From NCBI RefSeq assembly GCF_005116505.1, contig NZ_SWBR01000002.1:124314-188313 (forward strand): 64,000 nt of DNA, given 5' to 3'. Below, piece after piece: positions 56,133 to 64,000 of the stretch. The position numbers were made by a program, and so were the translations under genes. Numbering within the stretch: the stretch's first letter is position 1; every line of letters starts with the position of its first letter. The stretch comes from Pedobacter polaris. Its GTDB lineage: Bacteria; Bacteroidota; Bacteroidia; Sphingobacteriales; Sphingobacteriaceae. The notes under the pieces are model-generated. The model searched no databases, had not been told where the DNA came from, and was given only the letters and a program-made list of their open reading frames with translations.

Positions 56133-57845
56133 ATGAAAAAGAAGGCCAAAAAGCATATTGCTATTCTAGGAGGCGGTCCGAGTGGATTATTTATCTACAA
56201 GCGATTGGTTGAAGCTAATCTCCATAATTTTGAAGTAACAATTTTTGAACGTAAAAACCAACTTGGTGTTGGGATGCCTTACAGCAAAGAAGGCGCAAGT
56301 GATGAACATATTACAAATGTTTCTGATAATGAAGTGCCAGATTTTGTAAATTCCATAGAAGAATGGTCAAAAACAGCACCTAAAGCATTACTTGATAAAT
56401 ATAAAATCAATCCCGAAAATTTTAACGAATACAAGGTTTTACCACGACTTTTTTTTGGTGCCTATCTACAAGCTCAATTTGAATTGTTGACAACGAAAGC
56501 TGAAGAGAAGGGGATTAAAACAGACATTAGATTAAACTGTAAAGTAGAAGATTTAATTTATAAGAAAGCGCTAAATAAAGTTTGGGTTAAAATAGAAAAC
56601 CAATCAGTTTTTAAATTTGATGAAGTAATTATTGCCACTGGTCACAATTGGCCACATTTGCATGAAGATAAGGTAAGTGGCTATTTTGATTCACCTTATC
56701 CGCCAGCAAAAATTGCACTTAAACTTAACCATCCTGTTGCCATTAAAGGTTCTTCATTAACGGCTATAGACGCCATTAGAACCTTATCTCGTAAAAACGG
56801 AACATTCCAAAAAGATAATAGTGGTAAGTTGTTTTATAAGTTAAATAGAGATAGCACTGAATTTAAAATGGTAATGCATTCTAGAAACGGAATGTTACCC
56901 GCTGTTAGATTTCATTTAGAAGATTCACATCTTAAAAACGATTCGCTCCTAACCATCGAAGATTTCGCTAAACATAGGGCAGAAAATAATGGATTTATCT
57001 CTTTAGATTTTGTTTTCGAAAAAGATTTTAAAGAAATTTTTAAAGAGAAAGATCCATCTTTTTATAAGCAGATTAAAGATTTAGATGTGGAGGGATTTGT
57101 AGATGCTATGATGGGGCTAAGGGAGAAGCTCGAACCTTTCCAACTCTTAAAGGCAGAATATGCACAAGCACAAAAATCTATTAAATATAAAGAATCTGTG
57201 TATTGGAAAGAGATGCTCGCCATACTCAGTTTTTCAATGAATTATCCTGCAAAGTATTTCTCAGCAGAAGATATGATGAGGTTGCAGAAAAAATTGATGC
57301 CTTTAATCTCTATTGTGATTGCTTTTGTGCCTCAAAGTTCATGTGAAGAATTGATTGCCTTAAATGAAGCTGGTGTATTAGAGATTGTATCAGTAGGAAA
57401 TGATAGTGAAATTGAAATAGCAGATGAAATTGGAATTATTTATCATTATACAAATGAAGATAATGAGGAAATAGCTATTCCTTTTAAAACATTTATAGAT
57501 TGTGTGGGTCAGCCACATTTAAATTATGACAAATTTCCTTTTAAAAGTTTAATCTCTAACCATGAAATTACTCCGGCTAGGTTAAAATTTAAAGATAAGA
57601 AGCTAGCAGAGCAGGAGATTTCAAATCAAAATGAAAATGTAGAACAAGACAATGATGGAGAATTTTATTTGAGAGTTCCGGGTATTACAATTAATGATGA
57701 TTTTCAGATTGTAAACCGCGAAGGTAAAGTAAATCCCCATATCTTTATCATGGCAGTACCTTATATTGGTGGCTTTAATCCAGATTACTCTGGAATAGAT
57801 TTTTGTGAAGAAGCCTCTAAAAGGATAATTGCTAAGATGATTTAA
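56133..57845 (+). CDS. FAD/NAD(P)-binding oxidoreductase-like protein
   Basis: A 570-residue protein with an N-terminal Rossmann dinucleotide-binding motif (HIAILGGGPSGLFIYKRLV) and an acidic end to the second strand (VTIFERKNQLGVGMPY), typical of the FAD-NAD(P)-binding family that includes HpyO-like and lysine/ornithine N-monooxygenase relatives. A second glycine motif may lie at VIIATGHNWP, and FIDCVGQPHLNYDKFP lies near the C-terminus. Substrate is unknown. It is monocistronic, separated by 88 bp from the GH130 gene. Confidence 0.75.
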   Translation: MKKKAKKHIAILGGGPSGLFIYKRLVEANLHNFEVTIFERKNQLGVGMPYSKEGASDEHITNVSDNEVPDFVNSIEEWSKTAPKALLDKYKINPENFNEYKVLPRLFFGAYLQAQFELLTTKAEEKGIKTDIRLNCKVEDLIYKKALNKVWVKIENQSVFKFDEVIIATGHNWPHLHEDKVSGYFDSPYPPAKIALKLNHPVAIKGSSLTAIDAIRTLSRKNGTFQKDNSGKLFYKLNRDSTEFKMVMHSRNGMLPAVRFHLEDSHLKNDSLLTIEDFAKHRAENNGFISLDFVFEKDFKEIFKEKDPSFYKQIKDLDVEGFVDAMMGLREKLEPFQLLKAEYAQAQKSIKYKESVYWKEMLAILSFSMNYPAKYFSAEDMMRLQKKLMPLISIVIAFVPQSSCEELIALNEAGVLEIVSVGNDSEIEIADEIGIIYHYTNEDNEEIAIPFKTFIDCVGQPHLNYDKFPFKSLISNHEITPARLKFKDKKLAEQEISNQNENVEQDNDGEFYLRVPGITINDDFQIVNREGKVNPHIFIMAVPYIGGFNPDYSGIDFCEEASKRIIAKMI

Positions 57846-57933
57846 TTACTTTAAGAAAATAAGTAATCAGTTAAAATACTTTAACTTCTTGATTGTCTTA
57901 AAACTATAAGCTGAGCAAAAGTGTTAAGTTCTC

Positions 57934-58986
57934 ATGAAAGATATTGCCCAAAGATTTCCACAAAACCCTTTGTTAATGCCTAAAGATCTGAAACCTAGTA
58001 TAAATGAGTTACAGATAATTAGTTTGTTAAATCCTGGAGTTTTTACGTTTAAAAACAAAATTTGGATATTAGTTCGCGTGGCAGAAAGTATTGCTCAGAA
58101 AGATGGGGTAATTTTTTTCCCAGTATTAAATGATACTGGGAAATTAGAAATTATAGAAGTTCCATTAAATGATCCAGATTTAATTGCAAGTGATGCTAGA
58201 GTAATTAATTACAAAGGATTAGATTATTTAACTACAGTTTCACATTTACGATTATTAAGTAGTGAAGATGGTATTCATTTTAAAGAAAGTGAAGATTATC
58301 CACCTCTTTTTGGAAAGGGAGAATTAGAACATTTTGGTATAGAAGACTGTAGGGTTACACAAATTGATAAAACTTATTATTTAGCCTATACCGCAGTATC
58401 AGGTAGTGGAGTAGGCGTAGGCTTAAGAGTAACAAAAGATTGGAAGAAATTTGATGAAAAAGGAATGATTTTTCCTCCTCATAATAAGGACTGTGCCATA
58501 TTTGAGGAAAAGATTAATGGTAAATTTTATGCCTTACACAGACCCAGTAGTAAAGAAATTGGTGGTAATTTTATTTGGCTTGCCGAATCAAAGGATGGTC
58601 TACATTGGGGAAATCACAAATGTATCATTAAAACAAGGGCAGGCATTTGGGATAACGCTAGGGTTGGGGCAGGTGCCGCACCAATAAAAACAAAAAAAGG
58701 ATGGTTGGCTGTTTATCATGGAGCAAATATTGAACACCAATATTGTTTAGGTGCGTTTTTAATGGATTTAAATGATCCATCTTTAGTAATTGGAAGAACT
58801 GTAGAACCAATTATGGTGCCTACCGAAAATTATGAATTAAGTGGCTTTTTTGGTTATGTAGTTTTTACAAATGGCCACATTATAAATGGAGATAAACTAA
58901 CAATTTATTATGGTGCCGCTGATGAATTTGTTTGTGGTGCCCATTTTTCTATCAAAGAGATATTGAAATTGATAGAACCTATTTAA
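57934..58986 (+). CDS. GH130-family glycoside phosphorylase/hydrolase
   Basis: A 350-residue cytoplasmic five-bladed beta-propeller enzyme. It begins NPLLMPKDLKPS... with NPGVFTFKNKIWILVRVAE; GIEDCRVTQIDKTYYLAYTA supplies the conserved Asp thought to act as proton donor in GH130, and WDNARVGAGAAPIKTKKGWLAVYHG follows. GH130 enzymes phosphorolyse beta-mannosides such as beta-1,4-mannosyl-GlcNAc or mannobiose. It is not near the PUL and has no mannanase neighbours, so a role in N-glycan or cell-envelope mannoside turnover is possible. Confidence 0.85.
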   Translation: MKDIAQRFPQNPLLMPKDLKPSINELQIISLLNPGVFTFKNKIWILVRVAESIAQKDGVIFFPVLNDTGKLEIIEVPLNDPDLIASDARVINYKGLDYLTTVSHLRLLSSEDGIHFKESEDYPPLFGKGELEHFGIEDCRVTQIDKTYYLAYTAVSGSGVGVGLRVTKDWKKFDEKGMIFPPHNKDCAIFEEKINGKFYALHRPSSKEIGGNFIWLAESKDGLHWGNHKCIIKTRAGIWDNARVGAGAAPIKTKKGWLAVYHGANIEHQYCLGAFLMDLNDPSLVIGRTVEPIMVPTENYELSGFFGYVVFTNGHIINGDKLTIYYGAADEFVCGAHFSIKEILKLIEPI

Positions 58987-59008
58987 GGGCACAGTTAGGA
59001 AGACTAAA

Positions 59009-59404
59009 CTAATCTGGAGGTAAGTTTTGTTCTTCCTTTTTAGTAATTATTTTCAGTTTTTTAAGGTCAATTCTAATCAGATTATACAAACTCATGTATA
59101 CATTTGCAATCCATACAATAGAAAAACCTGCTAATATATAACCTCTCCAACCAGGATAAACCAAAGTATAGTTAGTCATTAATAAAATTAGTACAGTTAC
59201 GTAATGACTAAAACAATACTCGCAGGTAAAAAGATAAAAAAATTTTCTTTTATATAGTGACTTGCAATTCTGAGATTTGCCCACACAAAATTCTCTAATT
59301 TCTCTAAAAACTTCTTCTTTGGTTACAGTCCAGGCGATACACGCCACAGGAATAGCTAAAATAAATATCATTTCCATAATAATAGGCTTAGATGGTATAA
59401 TCAC
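59009..59404 (-). CDS. Hypothetical membrane protein with CxxC motif
   Basis: A 131-residue protein with about three transmembrane helices (MEMIFILAIPVACIAWTV, HYVTVLILLMTNYTLVYP, GYILAGFSIVWIANVYMSLYNLI). The motif FTCEYCFSHYVTVLIL between the first two helices recalls the Cys-x-x-Cys of DUF1360-type membrane proteins. An internal ATG giving MEMIFILA is also possible. It is convergent with the GH130 gene. Function unknown. Confidence 0.55.
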   Translation of the reverse strand: MIIPSKPIIMEMIFILAIPVACIAWTVTKEEVFREIREFCVGKSQNCKSLYKRKFFYLFTCEYCFSHYVTVLILLMTNYTLVYPGWRGYILAGFSIVWIANVYMSLYNLIRIDLKKLKIITKKEEQNLPPD

Positions 59405-59736
59405 TTAACTTAATTTTTAAATAAAAGTTTGCAGATTAATTATAAAAAATTAAGCAATTTTTAATGTTTTATATATGCATATATTTAGTTAAACAGCATT
59501 GATAAATGTAGAAATTTATTCCTAATAGCATGTAATCTTTCCCAAATTGGGGAATAAAATCGTCAGTCTAATATTTTGTGGAATTTTCAAATTTTCTTTA
59601 CAATTCATTATCATGATGTTTTGAGCCTTAACAAAGCCAATGTAATAAAACAAGATTAACTGGCTTTGATTTTGATAAAGTAAAATGTCTAACTAACGCT
59701 TATAAAAAAAACTTATCATACTATTTTGGTAATCAA
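59405..59736. other. 332-bp intergenic region, nothing definite
   Basis: Strongly AT-rich and upstream of both the minus-strand membrane protein gene and the plus-strand response regulator. A short TTCCC/GGGAA hairpin lies near 59540-59552. No gene, strong promoter match or repeat was identified. Confidence 0.4.
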
Positions 59737-59763
59737 ATGATAAGATGCTTAATAATATTTAAT

Positions 59764-60153
59764 ATGGTAAACAAAAATAGAATAATGATTGTAGATGATA
59801 ATCCTATAGACCATATGATTACCAAATATGTATTAAAGCATAATTATGCAATTGAGGATATAATGGTAATGGAGTCTGCAGAAGAAGCTTTAAAGTATTT
59901 AGAAAAGCATCGCACACAGTTAGATGCTTTACCAGAACTTATTATTCTTGACCTTGATATGCCTGATTTAAATGGGTTTGATTTCCTTGAACGTTTTTCT
60001 AGTTACAGTGATGAGCTAAAAAATGCTTGTAAAATTGTAGTGCTTACCGCCTCTGATGTTTTATTAAATCTTGAAAAAATTAAAGCCAATATTAATGTGA
60101 TCGAATTAATTAATAAGCCACTTCAAAAGGATGATTTGCTAACTATAATTTAA
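59764..60153 (+). CDS. Single-domain response regulator
   Basis: A 129-residue CheY-like receiver: RIMIVDDNPIDHMI, LIILDLDMPDLNGFDFLE with the phospho-acceptor Asp, KIVVLTASD and the Lys of INKPLQKDDL. The Pro-Ile-Asp-His after the acidic pair is typical of receivers that shuttle phosphate in Bacteroidota. The start MVNKNRIMIVDDN at 59764 is preferred to the ATG at 59737. No partner kinase is adjacent. Confidence 0.85.
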   Translation: MVNKNRIMIVDDNPIDHMITKYVLKHNYAIEDIMVMESAEEALKYLEKHRTQLDALPELIILDLDMPDLNGFDFLERFSSYSDELKNACKIVVLTASDVLLNLEKIKANINVIELINKPLQKDDLLTII

Positions 60154-60316
60154 GAGCTCAATAAAAACTTTTTAAATCTAAATTAGAACTCTCGCATAAT
60201 TCTACAATAAGTTACGCCAATCTCGGGTTAAACAATCCGTTTAATTCCAATTATATTTTAATTCCTTAAAACCTTTCTGCTGTTGAAGTGCTTTTACTAT
60301 TATCAAAGCATAACTT

Positions 60317-60490
60317 ATGGAAAGCAAAAAACAGAATGTTCCTTCAGTAAATATTAATCCGGTTTCTAGGCCAAGCAATGAAGAAATAGAGGGTAATATT
60401 GCAGATGATATTGATGAGCAATTGAGTGAAAATGCTCAACCAAATAAATTTCAAAAAAATGAAAATCAAGGAGAAGGAGTAGAAGATTAA
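60317..60490 (+). CDS. Small acidic hypothetical protein (57 aa)
   Basis: ATG at 60317 to TAA at 60488-60490. The product is hydrophilic and acidic with no hydrophobic core (VPSVNINPVSRPSNEEIEGN, IADDIDEQLSENAQPNK, ending GEGVED) and is probably disordered. Composition resembles the frame at 54529. Typical of short, conserved-in-genus proteins; no function can be given. Confidence 0.5.
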   Translation: MESKKQNVPSVNINPVSRPSNEEIEGNIADDIDEQLSENAQPNKFQKNENQGEGVED

Positions 60491-60522
60491 TTCTCATCTT
60501 CCTGTCATCTAATTTTATTTAA

Positions 60523-60554
60523 TTGGAATATCGGGAATTACCGATATATATTTG
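60523..60554 (+). promoter_or_regulatory. arsR-type gene promoter with overlapping operator
   Basis: TTG (60523-60525), 21-bp spacer and TATATTTG (60547-60554) match the Bacteroidota promoter. The inverted repeat ATATCGG (60528-60534) and CCGATAT (60541-60547) lies between the two elements and touches the -7 box, as expected for ArsR-family autorepression. The start codon is 4 bp beyond the -7 box, implying a leaderless or nearly leaderless transcript. Confidence 0.6.
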
Positions 60555-60558
60555 CGCC

Positions 60559-60864
60559 ATGGATCAGATAGAGATATTCAAGGCACTTTCTAATAAGACA
60601 AGGTTACAGATTTTAACTTGGCTTAAAGAACCAGAAAAGCATTTTCCAGATCATAAAATATCATGTGACCACAATAACCTTGGTGTTTGTGTTGGTCATA
60701 TTCAGCAAAAAGCTGGGTTAACGCAGTCTACAATTTCAGAATATTTATCGCTTTTACAACGTGCTGGTTTAGTTACCGCAACTAGAATGGGGCAATGGAC
60801 CTATTACAAAAGAAATGAAGCTGCTTTTGAAGCTTTAAGTAATCTTATCGCATCCGAAATTTAA
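60559..60864 (+). CDS. ArsR-family winged-helix transcriptional regulator
   Basis: A 101-residue repressor starting MDQIEIFKALSNKTRLQILTWL. The wHTH recognition segment is GLTQSTISEYLSLLQRAGLVTATRMGQWTYYKRNE (about 60-92). The segment HKISCDHNNLGVCVGHIQQK inserts two Cys and two His that could bind metal or sense thiol stress, as in YgaV-like proteins. An upstream in-frame TTG at 60523 is rejected because it falls within the promoter. It precedes a luciferase-like monooxygenase gene by 55 bp, its probable target. Confidence 0.85.
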   Translation: MDQIEIFKALSNKTRLQILTWLKEPEKHFPDHKISCDHNNLGVCVGHIQQKAGLTQSTISEYLSLLQRAGLVTATRMGQWTYYKRNEAAFEALSNLIASEI

Positions 60865-60919
60865 AATAATGTCAACGTAGAGTTTTTCTAAAGGCTTAGC
60901 GAGACAAATTATAAGAAAC

Positions 60920-61951
60920 ATGAGTACAAAACAATTATCATCACTTACTTACTCGATATTAGATTTAGCTACCGTTATAGAAGGTAAAACACCTGCAGAT
61001 ACTTTTAAAAGGAGCGTAGATGTTGCCAGACATGCAGAAGAATGGGGTTATGAACGTTATTGGTTTGCAGAACATCATAATATGATCAGTGTGGCAAGCT
61101 CAGCAACCTCTTTACTAATAGGGCATATTGCAGAAAAAACCACCAAAATTAGGGTGGGTTCTGGAGGGATTATGCTACCCAACCATTCTCCATTAATTAT
61201 TGCAGAACAATTTGGAACTTTAGCAACCCTTTACCCAAATCGGATAGATTTAGGTTTGGGTAGAGCACCAGGTACAGATCAATTAACAGCAATGGCCATT
61301 AGAGGTGAGCGCTTTAGTGCTCCGCATGATTTTCCTACAGATGTTAGAAAATTGCAAGCTTTTTTATCAGCAGAAAATAAAAATAGTAAGGTAAGAGCAA
61401 TTCCTGGAGAGGGAACAGATGTACCAATTTGGATTTTAGGTTCAAGCACCGATAGTGCACATTTAGCAGCCGCTTATGGCTTGCCTTATGCTTTTGCCAG
61501 TCACTTTGCACCACAGCAATTTTTAGCAGCCATAAAAATCTACAGAGATAATTTCAAACCATCTGCACAATTGCAACAACCTTATGTAATGGCTTGTGTA
61601 AATGTTGTAGTTGCTGATACAGATCAGCAAGCAGAGCGTTTAGCTACTTCATTAAAACAACTTTTTATGGGTATAGTTACTGGTAAACGGAAGCTTTTAC
61701 AAGAACCTGTTGAAAGTATGGATGGAATTTGGGACGATATGCAAGAAGAAGCAGTTTATCAAATGCTAGCTGTTTCTTTTATCGGCGGACCAGTAAAGGT
61801 TAAAACAGATTTGCAATCTTTTTTAGCGCAAACCCAAGTTGATGAAGTAATGGCAACATCTCATATTTATGATCATCAAGCGAGGCTTCATTCTTATGAG
61901 TTATTAGCCAATATCATTAAAGGAAATTTACAATTGGCAGCTAACAGTTAA
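60920..61951 (+). CDS. LLM-class (luciferase-like) flavin-dependent oxidoreductase
   Basis: A 343-residue FMN-dependent TIM-barrel enzyme of the YhbW-like group, acting as monooxygenase on unidentified small substrates. Characteristic segments are HAEEWGYERYWFAEHHNM, KIRVGSGGIMLPNHSPLIIAEQFGTLATLYPNRIDLGLGRAPGTD and IPIWILGSSTDSAHLAAAYGLPYAFASHF. It lies downstream of the ArsR-type gene and upstream of an aldo/keto reductase; such combinations are commonly induced by electrophiles or xenobiotics. Confidence 0.88.
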   Translation: MSTKQLSSLTYSILDLATVIEGKTPADTFKRSVDVARHAEEWGYERYWFAEHHNMISVASSATSLLIGHIAEKTTKIRVGSGGIMLPNHSPLIIAEQFGTLATLYPNRIDLGLGRAPGTDQLTAMAIRGERFSAPHDFPTDVRKLQAFLSAENKNSKVRAIPGEGTDVPIWILGSSTDSAHLAAAYGLPYAFASHFAPQQFLAAIKIYRDNFKPSAQLQQPYVMACVNVVVADTDQQAERLATSLKQLFMGIVTGKRKLLQEPVESMDGIWDDMQEEAVYQMLAVSFIGGPVKVKTDLQSFLAQTQVDEVMATSHIYDHQARLHSYELLANIIKGNLQLAANS

Positions 61952-61993
61952 CGGTTTAACAATCTATCAATATAACAATTTTAATATAATTAT

Positions 61994-63028
61994 ATGGAAT
62001 ACAGGCAATTAGGGGCTTCTGGTTTAAATGTACCAGTACTTAGTTTCGGTACCGCAACATTTGGTGGTACAAATGAGTTTTTTAAAGCTTGGGGCACAAC
62101 CCAAGTAGCAGAAGCTAAACAATTAATTGAACTCTGCATGGAGGCTGGAGTTAATCTTTTCGACACAGCAAATATTTACTCTCGTGGTGTTGCCGAAGAG
62201 ATTTTAGGGAAAGCTATTGAAGGCTTAGAACGCGATAAGATACTAATTTCTACAAAAGCTACTTTCTCAATGGGAGATGGAGCAAATGAGTTTGGCTCGG
62301 GTCGCTTACACTTGGTTAAACAAGTAGAAGATAGCTTGAAGCGTTTAAATACAGATTACATTGACATATACCATATGCATGGCTTTGATGCCAATACCCC
62401 TGTAGAAGAAACCCTTAAAACATTAGATAATTTAATTCAGAGTGGGAAAGTAAGGTATATTGCCTGTTCTAATTTTTCTGGCTGGCATTTAATGAAATCC
62501 TTATCAGCTTCAGAAAGGTATGGATGGTCTAAATATATCGGACATCAAGTTTTATATTCCTTATTTGATAGAGAATTTGAATGGGAATTAATGCCTTTGG
62601 CAATTGACCAAAATATAGGTACAATGGTTTGGAGCCCTTTGTCATCTGGAAAGTTAGGTGGTAGATACGAAAGAGGAAAGCCAATTCCAACAGACAATAG
62701 AATTCAGCAAGGTGGATCTCATGGACCAGAAATAGATCATGAGCGTTTATTTACCATTGTTGATGCCTTAAAGATTGTTGCCGAAGAAACAGAAAAGACT
62801 GTTCCACAAGTTGCATTGAATTGGTTGTTGCAAAGACCAACCGTAGCAAACATCATTATTGGTGCAAGAAACGAAGAGCAATTGAAACAAAATTTACAAG
62901 CAGTTGGATGGAATTTAACCCCAGCTCAAGTTAAGAGGCTAGATGAAGCTAGTTATGTTTATCCTGCATATCCTTATTGGCATCAGCAACAAAATCCAAA
63001 ATTAGTTCCTCAACCAAAATTTTATTAA
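61994..63028 (+). CDS. Aldo/keto reductase
   Basis: A 344-residue NADPH-dependent (alpha/beta)8-barrel reductase of the YghZ/Gpr type. The catalytic tetrad is visible: Asp in GVNLFDTANIYSRG with Tyr, Lys in ILISTKATF and His in DIYHMHGFD. The nucleotide-binding C-terminal segment NIIIGARNEEQLKQNLQAV is present. It follows the luciferase-like enzyme gene by 42 bp and ends in a strong terminator, so the two probably form an operon for detoxifying carbonyl compounds. Confidence 0.9.
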   Translation: MEYRQLGASGLNVPVLSFGTATFGGTNEFFKAWGTTQVAEAKQLIELCMEAGVNLFDTANIYSRGVAEEILGKAIEGLERDKILISTKATFSMGDGANEFGSGRLHLVKQVEDSLKRLNTDYIDIYHMHGFDANTPVEETLKTLDNLIQSGKVRYIACSNFSGWHLMKSLSASERYGWSKYIGHQVLYSLFDREFEWELMPLAIDQNIGTMVWSPLSSGKLGGRYERGKPIPTDNRIQQGGSHGPEIDHERLFTIVDALKIVAEETEKTVPQVALNWLLQRPTVANIIIGARNEEQLKQNLQAVGWNLTPAQVKRLDEASYVYPAYPYWHQQQNPKLVPQPKFY

Positions 63029-63043
63029 TCTATAACTAGTTTT

Positions 63044-63081
63044 AAAAATGACGCATTGAAAGAAATCAATGCGCCATTTTT
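63044..63081 (+). terminator. Terminator after the aldo/keto reductase gene
   Basis: Arms AAAAATGACGCATTGA (63044-63059) and TCAATGCGCCATTTTT (63066-63081) pair with one mismatch around a 6-nt loop, ending in a T run. Confidence 0.85.
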
Positions 63082-63120
63082 GTTTTACCACAAAATTAGT
63101 ATCTTCCAAAAAAACTAAAT

Positions 63121-64000
63121 ATGAACAAACTACTTCTGCTATTTCTAACCTTTTTTTGTTTAACAGCTAACGCACAAAATAACTATTGGCAACAAAATCT
63201 TAATTATACAATTGATGTTTCTTTAAATGATACAGACAAATCTTTAATAGGGTTTGAGAAATTAGTTTATAAAAATAATTCACCTTCAAATTTAGATTTT
63301 ATTTGGTTTCATATTTATCCAAATGCGTATAAGAATGAATCAACGGCTATGTTTCAACAAATTAAAAATGACCCATCTCGTAAAAAGAAATTAGAAAAAT
63401 ACAGTTTGGGGAGCATTGAAGGATTAAATTTCAAAGTAAATGGTCAGGTCGCTATAACAGAATCACATCCTAATCCTCAATATATCGATGTAATTAAAGT
63501 TAAACTTCAATCGCCATTAAAACCTGGTGATTCGGTAACCATCACAACAGACTTTAAAGTTACATTACCTACTTATTTCTCTAGGTCTGGATTTGCCGAT
63601 GGCGAATTTATGGTTACACAATGGTACCCAAAACCAGCAGTATTTGATAAAGATGGATGGCACGAATTTCCATATTTAGATATGGGAGAATTTTATAGTG
63701 AATATGCAGATTATAAGGTAAACATTACGCTACCAGCTGAGTATGTAGTAGGTGCAACTGGTATTTTGCAAAATGCAGATGAATTGGAGCAGTATAAAAT
63801 TACTGGGGCTATAAACTATGCACAAAAAACTGATAAGCCTGCCTTATATGTTGCGAAAGATAAAACTGCTAATAAAACATTAAGCTATGTAATGAAAAAT
63901 GTGCCCGATTTTGCTTGGTTTGCAGATAAAAAGTATGTCATCTCTTATGATACCTTAAAACTGGCATCTGGTAAAAGTGTTGATGTTTTTACCTATTACT
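63121..64000 (+). CDS. M1-family metallopeptidase (aminopeptidase), 5' part only
   Basis: The frame is open from the ATG at 63121 to the end of the window (293 residues visible). It has a signal peptide (MNKLLLLFLTFFCLTANAQ|N). The visible region matches the N-terminal saddle domain of M1 aminopeptidases: LNYTIDVSLNDTDKSLIGFEKLVYKNNSP, FIWFHIYPNAYK, FMVTQWYPKPAVFDKDGW and YKVNITLPAEYVVGATG. The HExxH and GAMEN-type motifs lie beyond the window, so activity cannot be verified. Confidence 0.8.
   Translation, partial: MNKLLLLFLTFFCLTANAQNNYWQQNLNYTIDVSLNDTDKSLIGFEKLVYKNNSPSNLDFIWFHIYPNAYKNESTAMFQQIKNDPSRKKKLEKYSLGSIEGLNFKVNGQVAITESHPNPQYIDVIKVKLQSPLKPGDSVTITTDFKVTLPTYFSRSGFADGEFMVTQWYPKPAVFDKDGWHEFPYLDMGEFYSEYADYKVNITLPAEYVVGATGILQNADELEQYKITGAINYAQKTDKPALYVAKDKTANKTLSYVMKNVPDFAWFADKKYVISYDTLKLASGKSVDVFTYY

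Overview
The window is AT-rich chromosomal DNA from a member of the Bacteroidota, most likely Sphingobacteriaceae (Pedobacter-like). The evidence is SusC/SusD pairs, many lipoproteins with a Cys-Lys-Lys start to the mature chain, promoters of the TTTG / TAnnTTTG type, weak Shine-Dalgarno signals, LytTR regulators and PA2169-type and YceI proteins. No rRNA, tRNA, CRISPR array, insertion sequence or phage gene was seen.

Region 1 (1-27.4 kb) is a large polysaccharide-utilisation locus. It opens with the tail of a secreted dockerin/cohesin-like protein, followed by a GH2 beta-galactosidase and a GH95-like enzyme. Two consecutive SusC/SusD modules follow. Each carries a FAS1 lipoprotein and an unrecognised lipoprotein; the second adds an M60 metallopeptidase flanked by two alkaline-phosphatase-fold lipoproteins. 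A strong terminator closes the locus at 26.2 kb, and an N-acetylhexosamine-kinase-like gene lies just beyond it. Three near-identical LacI-type operators (655, 6568, 6800) mark the promoters of the GH2 and SusC transcripts. The M60/GH95/GH2/sugar-kinase combination suggests an O-glycosylated protein or similar fucosylated, galactosylated glycan as substrate.

Region 2 (27.4-34.2 kb) holds a formylglycine-generating enzyme with a small cysteine-containing lipoprotein, small unknown proteins and an SNF2-type ATPase. Region 3 (34.3-43.3 kb) has a TPR histidine kinase, a TonB receptor-ABC transporter operon behind a YtrA/GntR-like operator, YceI divergent from a ToxR-like membrane regulator, and idi.

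Region 4 (43.4-49.1 kb) is the most novel part. It contains an XRE regulator, a LytTR response regulator, a LytS-type kinase, a full-length lantibiotic dehydratase (LanB) and an unannotated 47-residue Thr-rich, Cys-free candidate precursor encoded between the two-component genes on the opposite strand. LytTR-type sites, phased at 21 bp where they occur in arrays, lie in the control regions. This looks like a compact, self-regulated RiPP locus without LanC or cysteine.

Region 5 (49.2-64 kb) has two ECF sigma factors, a pair of ferritin-like envelope proteins, stress/housekeeping genes (PA2169-type protein, exonuclease III, single-domain response regulators, GH130, an FAD enzyme), an ArsR regulator with an operator over its promoter, a luciferase-like monooxygenase, an aldo/keto reductase and the start of an M1 aminopeptidase cut by the window edge.
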